This document shows positions 18,209 to 26,624 of a DNA stretch of 64,000 nt, piece after piece. This DNA is from Limnohabitans sp. B9-3 (lineage in GTDB: Bacteria; Pseudomonadota; Gammaproteobacteria; Burkholderiales; Burkholderiaceae_C). The notes under the pieces are model-generated. The model ran no database searches. It was not told where the DNA came from and was given only the letters and a program-made list of their open reading frames with translations. Location: the NCBI RefSeq assembly GCF_002778325.1, contig NZ_NESI01000004.1, positions 186,001 through 250,000 on the forward strand, in the 5' to 3' direction. A program made the position numbers and the translations under genes. Position 1 is the first letter of the stretch. The number at the start of each line of letters is the position of its first letter.

Positions 18209-19390
18209 ATGCGTGAAGTCGTCGTCGTCAGTGGTGTTCGCACAGCCATCGGTACTTATGGTGGCAGCCTGAAAGACATTCCCCCCAGCGAATTGGCCGC
18301 CCAAGTGGTGCGCGAGTCGTTGGCCCGCGCTGGCGTTGAAGGCAAAGACGTGGGCCATGTGGTGTTTGGCCATGTGGTCAACACCGAGCCCAAAGACATG
18401 TATTTGTCGCGCTTGGCAGCCATCCACGGCGGCTGTCTGGAAGGCACGCCCGCCTTCAACGTGAACCGCTTGTGCGGTTCGGGCTTGCAAGCCATCGTGT
18501 CGGCCAGCCAATCCATCATGCTGGGCGACTGCGACGTGGCCATTGGCGGCGGCGCTGAAAACATGAGCCGTGGCCCATACGCTTCATTGAGCGCGCGTTG
18601 GGGTGCACGCATGGGCGACACCAAGATGGTCGACATGGTGCTCGGTGCTTTGCACGACCCCTTCCAAACCATCCACATGGGTGTGACCGCTGAAAACGTG
18701 GCCGCCAAATTTGGCATCACCCGCGAGATGCAAGACGCCTTGGCTGTCGAGAGCCACAACCGTGCGCAACGCGCCACCGAAGCAGGCTTGTTCAAAGACC
18801 AAATCATGCCCGTCATCTTGAAGAGCAAAAAAGGCGACGTGGCCTACACCACCGATGAGCATGTGCGCGCCAACTGCAAGCTCGAAGACATGGCCAAGTT
18901 AAAGCCCGTGTTCCTCAAAGAAAACGGCACCGTGACGGCAGGTAACGCTTCGGGCATCAACGACGCTGCAGCTGCCGTGGTGTTGATGGAAGCCAAAGCT
19001 GCCCAAGCTCGCGGGGCCAAGCCGTTGGCACGTTTGGTGGCTTATGCCCACACCGGTCTGGACCCCAAAATCATGGGCATGGGCCCCGTGTCGGCCTCAC
19101 GCCTGGCACTGCAAAAAGCAGGCTTGACCACGAACGACATGGACGTGATCGAAGCCAACGAAGCCTTCGCCGCCCAAGCCTGCGCCGTGACGAAAGAGCT
19201 GGGCCTGGACCCCGCCAAGGTCAACCCCAATGGGTCGGGCATTTCGCTGGGTCACCCCATCGGGGCCACCGGCGCGTTGATCACCGTGAAAGCTTTGTAC
19301 GAGTTGCAACGCGTTCAAGGCAAGTACGCTCTGGTGACCATGTGCATCGGCGGCGGCCAGGGCATTGCTGCCATCTTTGAGCGCATGTAA
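18209..19390 (+). CDS. bktB: Beta-ketothiolase BktB
   Basis: This acetyl-CoA acyltransferase condenses acetyl-CoA with acyl-CoA, or cleaves 3-ketoacyl-CoA, in polyhydroxyalkanoate synthesis and fatty-acid breakdown. The 393-residue product has the nucleophile Cys89 in NRLCGSG, the His in GHPIGATG and the second Cys in CIGGGQG. It resembles Cupriavidus BktB over its whole length. A strong AGGAG lies before ATG 18209, and the 100-bp gap upstream is AT-rich, suggesting its own promoter. Confidence 0.92.
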   Translation: MREVVVVSGVRTAIGTYGGSLKDIPPSELAAQVVRESLARAGVEGKDVGHVVFGHVVNTEPKDMYLSRLAAIHGGCLEGTPAFNVNRLCGSGLQAIVSASQSIMLGDCDVAIGGGAENMSRGPYASLSARWGARMGDTKMVDMVLGALHDPFQTIHMGVTAENVAAKFGITREMQDALAVESHNRAQRATEAGLFKDQIMPVILKSKKGDVAYTTDEHVRANCKLEDMAKLKPVFLKENGTVTAGNASGINDAAAAVVLMEAKAAQARGAKPLARLVAYAHTGLDPKIMGMGPVSASRLALQKAGLTTNDMDVIEANEAFAAQACAVTKELGLDPAKVNPNGSGISLGHPIGATGALITVKALYELQRVQGKYALVTMCIGGGQGIAAIFERM

Positions 19391-19405
19391 GCCAAAATAG
19401 GCAGC

Positions 19406-20746
19406 ATGCAAGACCACCTCCCCGAACGCAGCGACCACAAAGCCAACCAATTTGCCTTACTCGGGCAACGTCGGTTTGCACCATTTTTTTGGACGCAGTT
19501 TTCGGGGGCGGCGAACGACAACTTGTTCAAGTTTGCGTTCACCGTGATGGTGACCTACCAGCTCAGCGTGAGCTGGTTGCCCGTCTCCTTGGCGGGCTTG
19601 GTGATTGGGGCCCTGTTCATCCTCCCCTTTTTGTTGTTCTCTGCCACCAGCGGCCAATTGGCTGACAAGCTGGACCAAGCCGCGCTGATGCGCTTGGTAA
19701 AGAATTTGGAAATCGGCATCATGGCCTTAGCCGCAGTGGGCTTTGCCACGGAACAGGTGACGGTGTTGCTGCTGTGTACGTTTTTGATGGGCCTGCACTC
19801 CACGCTATTTGGCCCCGTGAAGTTCGCTTACCTGCCCCAAGTGCTGAAAGGGCATGAGCTCACCGGCGGTAACGGCATGGTCGAAATGGGCACGTTTGTC
19901 GCCATTTTGCTGGGCAATGTGGCGGGCGGTTTGTTGGTGGCGATCCCAGAGGTCGGCCACACCGCCGTCGCTGTGGCATGCGTATCGGTCGCCGTGCTGG
20001 GCCGACTCCTCAGCGGTGCCATTCCTTCGTTGCCGGCCACCGCGCCTGATTTAAAAACCAACTGGAACCCGATCACCGAAACTTGGCGCAACCTGCAATT
20101 GGCGCGCGCCAACCGCACCGTTTTTATCACCCTGCTAGGCATCAGCTGGATGTGGTTTTTCGGCGCCATCTTTTTGAGCCAATTCCCCAGCTTTGCCAAA
20201 GAAGTGCTGCATGGGGATGCGCAAGTGGCGTCCTTGTTGTTGGTGCTGTTCTCAGTGGGCATTGGCGCGGGCTCTCTGTTGTGTGAGAGCCTGAGCCGAC
20301 GGCGCGTCGAGGCGGGTTTGGCACCTTTAGGCGCCATTGGCATGTCGGTGTTCGCGATCGATCTGTACTTTGCCTCACGCGGCCTGCCCGATGCGCCCCT
20401 GATGGACATCGCCACCTTTTACGCAGACAGCGCACACTGGCGCGTGATGGCCGACTTGGTGCTGCTGAGTTTGTTTGCTGGCATCTACAGCGTGCCTATG
20501 TACGCCTTGATCCAACAACAAAGTCACACGGCCGAATGCGCCCGCATCATCGCAGCCAACAACATCATCAATGCCCTGTTCATGATTGCCAGTTCCTTGA
20601 TCGCAGGGGCCATGCTGGGCGCAGGCATGACCATTCCCGACGTGATCTTGTGGACTGGCGTGGCCAACGCCGTGGTGACGCTGGCGATTTTTGTCGCCGA
20701 ACCGCTGTACCTGCAACGCTTCGCCGCATGGCTGCGCTCTGTTTGA
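19406..20746 (+). CDS. MFS transporter, LplT-like lysophospholipid carrier
   Basis: This 446-residue membrane protein has about twelve hydrophobic segments. The N-terminal FWTQFSGAANDNLFKFA segment and the HSTLFGPVKFAYLP segment are typical of the LplT group and the N-terminal half of Aas fusions. The family flips lysophospholipids across the inner membrane for re-acylation. No acyltransferase is fused or adjacent here, so the partner would be elsewhere. It follows bktB by 15 bp. Confidence 0.82.
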   Translation: MQDHLPERSDHKANQFALLGQRRFAPFFWTQFSGAANDNLFKFAFTVMVTYQLSVSWLPVSLAGLVIGALFILPFLLFSATSGQLADKLDQAALMRLVKNLEIGIMALAAVGFATEQVTVLLLCTFLMGLHSTLFGPVKFAYLPQVLKGHELTGGNGMVEMGTFVAILLGNVAGGLLVAIPEVGHTAVAVACVSVAVLGRLLSGAIPSLPATAPDLKTNWNPITETWRNLQLARANRTVFITLLGISWMWFFGAIFLSQFPSFAKEVLHGDAQVASLLLVLFSVGIGAGSLLCESLSRRRVEAGLAPLGAIGMSVFAIDLYFASRGLPDAPLMDIATFYADSAHWRVMADLVLLSLFAGIYSVPMYALIQQQSHTAECARIIAANNIINALFMIASSLIAGAMLGAGMTIPDVILWTGVANAVVTLAIFVAEPLYLQRFAAWLRSV

Positions 20747-20852
20747 CACTGCGCCAGGTGAGCGGTGACGAATTGCCATTAAGCTTTATGGATCTTGAGA
20801 CGCTGCACATGCCGAGCGATCCGTCCGTGCCCCTTGATTTGAAAGTTTTGCC

Positions 20853-21350
20853 ATGACCGACACACACACTGCTCCCATCGCCATCCGAGAAGTCACCTTG
20901 GCTTGGTCTGACGACTTAGCCTTGGACCTCGACTTCATGGACGACACCCACCGCGAGTTTGTGGACTTGCTAGCTGCCACCGAATTGGCCGACGACGAGA
21001 CCTTGATAGAGCGCTTCAGCGCCTTGATCGACCACACCGACGATCACTTTGGTCGCGAAGACCAGTGGATGAAAGACACACAGTTTTCATCGAGCAACTG
21101 CCACACCTCGCAGCACGATGTGATCTTGCAAGTGATGCGTGAAGGCATGCGGCGTGGCAAAGAAAATGGCGACTTGGCGATGGTGCGTCAATTGGCACAC
21201 GAGCTGGGCATTTGGTTTCCCCAACACGCCCAAACCATGGATGCGGCGCTGGCTCAGCACTTGCAACGTGTGGGGTATGACGCGGAGACGGGCATTGTGT
21301 CGGCACCTGAGGCTTTGCCTGCTGGTGAGATTCATGGCTGTGGTGGTTAA
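20853..21350 (+). CDS. Hemerythrin domain protein
   Basis: This 165-residue protein has all seven ligands of the di-iron site of hemerythrin: His33, His65, Glu69, His84, His88, His125 and Asp130, with the canonical spacing. It should bind oxygen or sense oxygen/NO in the cytoplasm. The last 25 residues extend past the fold and end in CGG. It is the last gene before the repeat-rich gap and converges on the methionine synthase gene. Confidence 0.9.
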   Translation: MTDTHTAPIAIREVTLAWSDDLALDLDFMDDTHREFVDLLAATELADDETLIERFSALIDHTDDHFGREDQWMKDTQFSSSNCHTSQHDVILQVMREGMRRGKENGDLAMVRQLAHELGIWFPQHAQTMDAALAQHLQRVGYDAETGIVSAPEALPAGEIHGCGG

Positions 21351-21415
21351 TCTGCTTTGTTCGCTTGCTGCGGTTTTTTTAGCTCTTAGCGGTTTGGTTT
21401 CTACTGGGGGGCGGT

Positions 21416-21516
21416 GCTTGCAACTTGGGTGTCTTGTTGCGCGAATGTCCCCCGAGCGGCGCTGGGGCGCCACTCTCCTCCTTTACTTCGCTTCACAAGA
21501 CACCCAAGTTGCAAGC
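21416..21516 (+). repeat. Palindromic element, copy 2
   Basis: Perfect 22-bp inverted arms (21416-21437 and 21495-21516) enclose a 57-bp core. The core contains GAATGTCCCCCGAGC, an inner hairpin (GGCGC/GCGCC, 21458-21471) and CTCTCCTCCTTTACTTCG. From GAATG to ACTTCG the core is nearly identical, in 48 positions with one difference, to the reverse complement of the core of copy 3. Arms share only part of their sequence with other copies. Confidence 0.88.
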
Positions 21517-21555
21517 GCCTAGTTGGGGTGTTAGGGGTTGAAGGCACTTCTGGCT

Positions 21556-21706
21556 GCTGATGCTGATGCTGATGCTGATGCTGATGCTGATGCGGCTAAG
21601 GCTAAGGCTAAGGCTAAGGCTAAGGCTAGGTCTAAATGCTAGGTGCTAGGTGCTAGGTGCTAGGTCTAAATGCTAGGTGCTAGGTGCTAGGTGCTAGGTG
21701 CTAGGT
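21556..21706 (+). repeat. Consecutive microsatellite-like tandem repeats
   Basis: Three blocks follow each other. Six copies of GCTGAT occupy 21556-21591. Five copies of GGCTAA occupy 21594-21623. Ten copies of the 7-mer GCTAGGT occupy 21625-21706, grouped 1, 4 and 5 and separated by two CTAAAT spacers. Copies are exact, which implies recent slippage. The array lies exactly between palindromic copies 2 and 3. Confidence 0.95.
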
Positions 21707-21796
21707 GCCAAGTGTTTGACACCAACAATAAAAATCAAAACCCGAGAAAGTGAATCCCCGCAAAGCCGCAGGCGAGCGTATTTCAACTGGCGCAAA

Positions 21797-21893
21797 GAGG
21801 GGTTTGGGTATCTGCTGAAGCGAAGTCAAGGAGGAGAGTGGCGCCCCAGCGCCGCTCGGGGGACATTCACTTCAGCAGATGCCCAAACCCCTC
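21797..21893 (-). repeat. Palindromic element, copy 3 (inverted orientation)
   Basis: Arms of 24 bp (21797-21820 and 21870-21893) pair with a single G-T mismatch, which would be a G-U pair in RNA. They enclose a 49-bp core that is the reverse complement of the copy 2 core. It ends 20 bp before the stop codon side of the methionine synthase gene. Confidence 0.88.
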
Positions 21894-21913
21894 CCCCCAC
21901 CACAAAACAAAAA

Positions 21914-22954
21914 TCAAGCGTACCGAGTACGCGCCAAAGCAGCACCAGCCGCCAAGGCCTCCAGCTTCTTCACCGCCACCTCACGGGTCATAGGCGCCAA
22001 GCCGCAGTTGGTGCAAGCAATCAAACGGTTCTTAGGCACATACTTCAACGCCATGCCAATCGTGTCAGCAATTTGCTCTGGCGTTTCGATCACATCGCTG
22101 GCCACGTCAATCACGCCCACCATCACGTCTTTGCCTTCCAGCAAAGCCATCATCTCGGGCGGCACATGTGAGTGGTAACACTCCAAACTCACCTGCTGAA
22201 TGCTGCTCTTGGCCAACGCAGGCAACACTTTTTCGTATTGACGCCATTCGTCGCCCAAAGTCTTCTTCCAGTTGTTGTTGGCTTCAATGCCGTAGCCATA
22301 ACAAATGTGAACCGCCGTGGTGCAGGTCAGGCCTTGTGCCGCGCGCTCTAGCGCTTTGACGCCCCAATCTGCGGCTTCGTCGAGGTAGACGTTGAACGCG
22401 GGTTCGTCAAACTGGATGATGTCCACGCCGTCGGCTTGCAAGGCCAAGGCTTCTTGATTCAGCAACTCGGCAAAGGCAAACGCCATGTCAATGCGGCCTT
22501 GCACCGCGTCTTTGCCTTTGCCGTAGAAGCGGTCGGCGACGGTGTCGACGATGGTCATGGGGCCGGGCAAGGTGAATTTGAGTTTCTTCTTTGTGTGAGC
22601 ACGGGCGAGCTGCGCTTCAAACGCGTGAACTCGGCCTTTCAACTTCAAAGGTGCGATGACTTGCGGCACTTGGGCGTCGTAGCGGTTGTTGCGAATGCCC
22701 ATCGTCACTTTGTTTTCAAAGTCGATGCCTTCGACTTGCTCTAAAAAGCCGTGCACAAAGTGTTGGCGTGATTGCTCGCCGTCGCCGACCACATCGAGAC
22801 CGGCGTCTTCTTGGGCTTTGATCCACAACAGCGTGGCGTCGGCTTTGGCTTGCAAAAGCGCGTCACCTTCGGCTTGCCACTTGGGCCAGAGTTTGTTGGT
22901 CTCGGCCAACCATTCGGGTTTGGGCAGGCTACCAGCGATGGCGGTTGAAAACAT
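21914..22954 (-). CDS. mesD: Core-MetE methionine synthase, MesD type
   Basis: This 346-residue protein corresponds to the C-terminal catalytic barrel of cobalamin-independent methionine synthase. It has the zinc ligands in HICYGYG and in CTNCGL. Its length and segments such as AGSLPKPEWL, DGEQSRQHFV and SLECYHSHVP match the MesD family. That family is reported to need oxygen and a partner, MesX (DUF1852), rather than folate. No MesX is in the window; the adjacent upstream gene encodes an LLM flavin oxidoreductase. ATG 22954 is the first start consistent with the family, with GGAG upstream. Confidence 0.8.
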   Translation of the reverse strand: MFSTAIAGSLPKPEWLAETNKLWPKWQAEGDALLQAKADATLLWIKAQEDAGLDVVGDGEQSRQHFVHGFLEQVEGIDFENKVTMGIRNNRYDAQVPQVIAPLKLKGRVHAFEAQLARAHTKKKLKFTLPGPMTIVDTVADRFYGKGKDAVQGRIDMAFAFAELLNQEALALQADGVDIIQFDEPAFNVYLDEAADWGVKALERAAQGLTCTTAVHICYGYGIEANNNWKKTLGDEWRQYEKVLPALAKSSIQQVSLECYHSHVPPEMMALLEGKDVMVGVIDVASDVIETPEQIADTIGMALKYVPKNRLIACTNCGLAPMTREVAVKKLEALAAGAALARTRYA

Positions 22955-23009
22955 AGAGGGCTCCAGTGAGGGGTTTGAAAGAATGAAATTGATCCAGCGA
23001 TGGCTTGAT

Positions 23010-24023
23010 TCAAGCCTGAGCGTCTGCCAACGCGAACTCTCGCGCCAGCAACTCATACGAACGGGCTTGCGCAGCAGGCTCATGGGTCCAAGTGATGATG
23101 ACCACCTCGTCGAGCTGCAAACGATCGGCCAAGCGACGCAGTTTATCGGCAACTTGGGAAGCGCTGCCCACCAAAGCGTTGGCACGCATTTCGGCATACG
23201 CCACGTGCTCAGACGGCGAGTAGTCGCGCACAGCTTCATCGGGCGGCAACAGCGTGCCAATACGACCGGTATTGCGGTCCAGCTTCCAACGCGCGCGGCT
23301 TTGGAACAAGCGCCAAGCTTCGTCTTCGGTGTCTGCGGCCAAGGCCCAAACACACACCGTGGCGCGGGGTTTGGTGCTAGTTTCGGTGGCGCGAAAGTTG
23401 GCGCGGTACAGATTCAAGGCATGGTCTGCGCCCTGCCCGTCGGTGATGAAGTAGGCGAAGGCATAGGGCAGGCTTAAGTGGGCTGCGAGTTGTGCGCCGT
23501 AATCGGAGCTGCCCAACATCCACACATCGGGAGAAGTAGGGCCACTGGGGTAGGCAAACACGCCGTAACCGGGGTGGCCTGGGGGCAAGGGCTGTCCAGT
23601 CACCCAAGCTTGCAGTTCCATCACTTGCTGCGGAAAGTTGTCAGAGGCATGGCGGTCAGCGTTGAGCAATTGCGCGGTACGGCCATCGCTGCCCGGCGCG
23701 CGCCCCACACCGAGGTCGATGCGGCCCGGCGCCAGTGCGTCGAGCACGCGAAACTGCTCAGCCACTTTGAGCGGGGCGTAATGCAGCAGCATGACGCCTG
23801 CACTGCCCAACCTGATGCGCGTGGTGCGTGAGGCAATGGCGGCCATCAACACTTCGGGGGCAGTGCCCACGATGCTGGGGTGGCTGTGGTGCTCGCTCAC
23901 CCAAAAGCGGTGATAGCCCCAAGCCTCGCATTGACTGGCGAGCGCCAAGGTTTGGCGAATGCTAGCGTCTTGGCTTCGGCCAGACGCAGCGGCGGTTTGA
24001 TCGAGAACAGATAGTTTGAGCAC
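23010..24023 (-). CDS. LLM-class flavin-dependent oxidoreductase
   Basis: This 337-residue protein has the bacterial luciferase-like TIM-barrel fold. The segments WVSEHHSHPSIVGTAPEVL and RIDLGVGRAPGSD are typical of the family of FMN-dependent monooxygenases. It would use reduced FMN, supplied by a separate reductase, to oxidise an unknown substrate. It is 55 bp upstream of the MesD-type gene on the same strand and may be co-transcribed with it. Confidence 0.85.
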   Translation of the reverse strand: MLKLSVLDQTAAASGRSQDASIRQTLALASQCEAWGYHRFWVSEHHSHPSIVGTAPEVLMAAIASRTTRIRLGSAGVMLLHYAPLKVAEQFRVLDALAPGRIDLGVGRAPGSDGRTAQLLNADRHASDNFPQQVMELQAWVTGQPLPPGHPGYGVFAYPSGPTSPDVWMLGSSDYGAQLAAHLSLPYAFAYFITDGQGADHALNLYRANFRATETSTKPRATVCVWALAADTEDEAWRLFQSRARWKLDRNTGRIGTLLPPDEAVRDYSPSEHVAYAEMRANALVGSASQVADKLRRLADRLQLDEVVIITWTHEPAAQARSYELLAREFALADAQA

Positions 24024-24105
24024 GGGCGTTAGCTTACCAACAGATGCAAGCCTCGTTTGTCACACAAGCATTCGCCAACACAAGACAAGGCTGTTGCGCC
24101 GCAAC

Positions 24106-25800
24106 TCACGCTTTGGGGCTTTCCGCTTCTTGCAGCAAACGCCACATCACTTTGCCGCTGCCGCTCTTGGGCAACACATCGACAAACTGCACTTGTGTAG
24201 GTGCTTTGTAAACCGCCATGTTTTGGCGGCACCAGTCGATGATGTCTTGCTCCACCACCACGCCTTTGTGGCTGGCGCGCAACACCACCACGGCTTTGAC
24301 GGTTTCACCGCGGTAGCTGTCGCGCGACGAGATGATGCACGCCTCTTGAATGGCGGGGTGCTTGAACATCAGCGCCTCTACTTCGGCAGGCCATACTTTG
24401 AAACCCGAAGCATTGATCATGCGCTTCAAGCGATCGGTGATGAAGAAGTAGCCATCTTCGTCCACACGGCCCAAGTCGCCAGAACGGAAGAAGCGCTTGC
24501 CCTCGAGCTCAAAGAACGCGGCGGCCGTGGCATCAGGACGTTTCCAGTAGCCGTTGAACACTTCGGGGCCATGAATGACAATTTCGCCCGACTCACCTTG
24601 CGGCAACTCTTGCAAAGTTTCTGGATCGACGATGCGGGCATCTGTACTCATAAACGGAACGCCCAAGCACTGCTGTTTAGGCGCATCGGGTGGGTTGCTG
24701 TGCGATGGTGCTGCGGTTTCGGTTAAGCCGTAACCTTCGCTGTAGCGCAAACCATACAACTCGAACAAACGCTGGGCGACAGCCTGCGGCATGGCTGCGC
24801 CGCCGCCGCCGATGTGCACCAAGCCTTTGAGGTCGAACTTGTCAAAGTTAGGGCTACCCAACAAATCGATCACCATGGTGGGAATGTTGGTCCAGTGTGT
24901 GACGCGCCACAAAGAAATCAACCGGCCGGCCAATTCGCGGTCCCACCGCGGCATCAACACCAAGGTCGCGCCCAAGTAAATGCTCGAATGCATGACGCTG
25001 GTCATGCCCGTGATGTGGAACATGGGCACCACCAACAGCCCCACGTTCTCGTGGGTGCCATTGCCCCAAATGGCAGACGCCATAGCGTTGTGCATGATCG
25101 TGCGGTGCGGGTGCATGCAGCCCTTGGGCAAGCCGGTGGTGCCGCTGGTGTAAGGCAGTACCGCCAAGTCGTCTGGGCCCACCGTCAACGGGCCTAAAGT
25201 CGCTGTGGTGGCTAAGACATCTTGCCAGCGGTGGATTCGGCCACCTGTCAATTCCGGCTCGAGGTGCTGGGTGAATAACCAATCGTGCCAAGCCACCGGT
25301 GGGGCGTTGTCGCCCGACACTTGGGCGTCAAACGCATCGGTGAAGTGGGTGACCAGCAAATGGGCCAAGCCCTCGCCCGCAGGCAACTGATTGCTGGCAC
25401 TGGCCAATTCAGCCGCCAGATCTGCGGTGGTGATGGCCACTTTGGCGTCGGGGTCGGTGATGTAGTGCTTGAGCTCTTCGGCACGGTTCATCGGGTTGAC
25501 CGGCACCACCACGGCGTTGGCTCGCAAAATCGCAAAGTGTGCGATCACCAACTGCGGGCAGTTTTGCATATTGAGCACCACGCGGTCGCCCTTTTGCACA
25601 CCCAAGCTTTGTAAATGTGCCGCAAGCGCCTCGGCTTTGGCTTTCAGCTCGGCATAAGTGAAACGCGTACCTAAAAAAATCAGCGCCGTTTTACTGGGAA
25701 ACCGGCGCGCACTGGTTTCTAAGTTATCCCACAACGACGTATTGGGCAAAGAAATGGCATGCGGCACGCGAGCGGGCCAAAAACGATGGTGTGGTTTCAT
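24106..25800 (-). CDS. Acyl-CoA ligase (AMP-binding), long-chain fatty-acid type
   Basis: This 564-residue adenylate-forming enzyme activates a carboxylic acid to its CoA thioester through an acyl-AMP. The P-loop motif is YTSGTTGLPKG, followed by YGLTET, the SGDLGR hinge region, and the catalytic Lys in SGSGKVMWR near the C-terminus. Medium- to long-chain fatty acids are the likeliest substrates, but related aryl acids cannot be excluded. It starts at ATG 25800. Confidence 0.88.
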   Translation of the reverse strand: MKPHHRFWPARVPHAISLPNTSLWDNLETSARRFPSKTALIFLGTRFTYAELKAKAEALAAHLQSLGVQKGDRVVLNMQNCPQLVIAHFAILRANAVVVPVNPMNRAEELKHYITDPDAKVAITTADLAAELASASNQLPAGEGLAHLLVTHFTDAFDAQVSGDNAPPVAWHDWLFTQHLEPELTGGRIHRWQDVLATTATLGPLTVGPDDLAVLPYTSGTTGLPKGCMHPHRTIMHNAMASAIWGNGTHENVGLLVVPMFHITGMTSVMHSSIYLGATLVLMPRWDRELAGRLISLWRVTHWTNIPTMVIDLLGSPNFDKFDLKGLVHIGGGGAAMPQAVAQRLFELYGLRYSEGYGLTETAAPSHSNPPDAPKQQCLGVPFMSTDARIVDPETLQELPQGESGEIVIHGPEVFNGYWKRPDATAAAFFELEGKRFFRSGDLGRVDEDGYFFITDRLKRMINASGFKVWPAEVEALMFKHPAIQEACIISSRDSYRGETVKAVVVLRASHKGVVVEQDIIDWCRQNMAVYKAPTQVQFVDVLPKSGSGKVMWRLLQEAESPKA

Positions 25801-25908
25801 GGCCGTTAGGGTAGCGCTTATGGCCGGTCAGGCGCATTGGGAATGGCCCTAAGACGAGGCGCGGGGGTCACTTGGGCGTCAGAGAAGGAGACGTAAAGTT
25901 AGCGTCAC

Positions 25909-26541
25909 TCAAGCCGCTTGCGAGCGTGCACGGCGGTTGATTTGACGCACCGACATCAGAGCATCAAAGAAACCACGCAACCAATCCATATCGACCGGCT
26001 TTTGCAGCATTTGCACACCGTCGGGCAAACCACCTTTGGCTTTGACCTCATCGGCGCTCATGCCAGTGATGACCACCACCGCCAAGTTGCTGAACAAGGC
26101 GTGTTCGCTGAGCGTTTTCAGGAACTGAAAACCATCGACGTTGGGCATACGCAAGTCGGTCAGCAGCACTTGAGGTTGCAAGCTAGGCATGTCCAACAAC
26201 GCTTCCATGGCGGACGAATACATCACAGCGTCGAGTGGCAGACCCCATTTGTCAAAGTTAGCCTGCAACATGATGCGAGTTTCATCGTCGTCTTCCACGA
26301 CCAAAACACGCAAGCGGTCTTCGCTGAGCATCAAGGAAGCGGGGGCCAGGTTGTGGCGACGCTGGTAATCTTGGATCGATTGCAAAGAAATACGGCGGTG
26401 TCCCCCTTGGGTTTTCCAAGCCTTGAGGTCGTTTTTTTCGACCAAGCCCTGTACAGTGCCCACCGAGATGCCCAGCATCTTGGCTGCGTAACTGGTACCG
26501 CAATAGCCATCGTAGGCCTCTTTGTTGGTTGTCAGACTCAT
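25909..26541 (-). CDS. Response regulator with N-terminal excisionase/MerR-like HTH and C-terminal receiver
   Basis: The domain order is reversed compared with most response regulators. Residues 13-62 form a small winged-helix DNA-binding domain of the excisionase/BldC type (AAKMLGISVGTVQGLVEKNDLKAW then GGHRRI). Residues 77-195 form a receiver with the acidic pocket Glu83-Asp84-Asp85, phosphoacceptor Asp129, Thr159 and Lys181, all intact. No kinase gene is adjacent. It is divergent from the P1 peptidase gene across an AT-rich 83-bp region, so self-regulation or control of that gene is possible. Confidence 0.85.
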   Translation of the reverse strand: MSLTTNKEAYDGYCGTSYAAKMLGISVGTVQGLVEKNDLKAWKTQGGHRRISLQSIQDYQRRHNLAPASLMLSEDRLRVLVVEDDDETRIMLQANFDKWGLPLDAVMYSSAMEALLDMPSLQPQVLLTDLRMPNVDGFQFLKTLSEHALFSNLAVVVITGMSADEVKAKGGLPDGVQMLQKPVDMDWLRGFFDALMSVRQINRRARSQAA

Positions 26542-26624
26542 AGAAAACTCCTAAATTGAGCGTTTTTACATATTTCGTATTATTTTAATCGATTTAAAGC
26601 TTCTTCATTGAATACTTAAAAATC

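Larger units (their letters stand above)
21351..21913. other. Gene-free, repeat-rich gap between convergent genes
   Basis: These 563 bp separate the convergent hemerythrin and methionine synthase genes. They contain two copies of the palindromic element in opposite orientation and, between them, three blocks of short tandem repeats. I see no coding signal. The hairpins could end transcription from both sides, although no T-run follows them. Confidence 0.8.

Noticed and set aside
21556..21706. CRISPR-like array
   Set aside because: The repeats are 6-7 bp with no unique spacers and no cas genes nearby, so this is microsatellite-type tandem repetition.
21416..21893. The palindromic elements as simple rho-independent terminators
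   Set aside because: They are far longer than needed, have 42-57 base conserved cores instead of short loops and no T-runs, and one copy is inside a coding sequence. A side role in termination remains possible.
22955..23353. Extension of the methionine synthase frame upstream of 22954
   Set aside because: The extra 133 residues overlap the LLM gene, match no family and lack a ribosome binding site; the family start is at ATG 22954.
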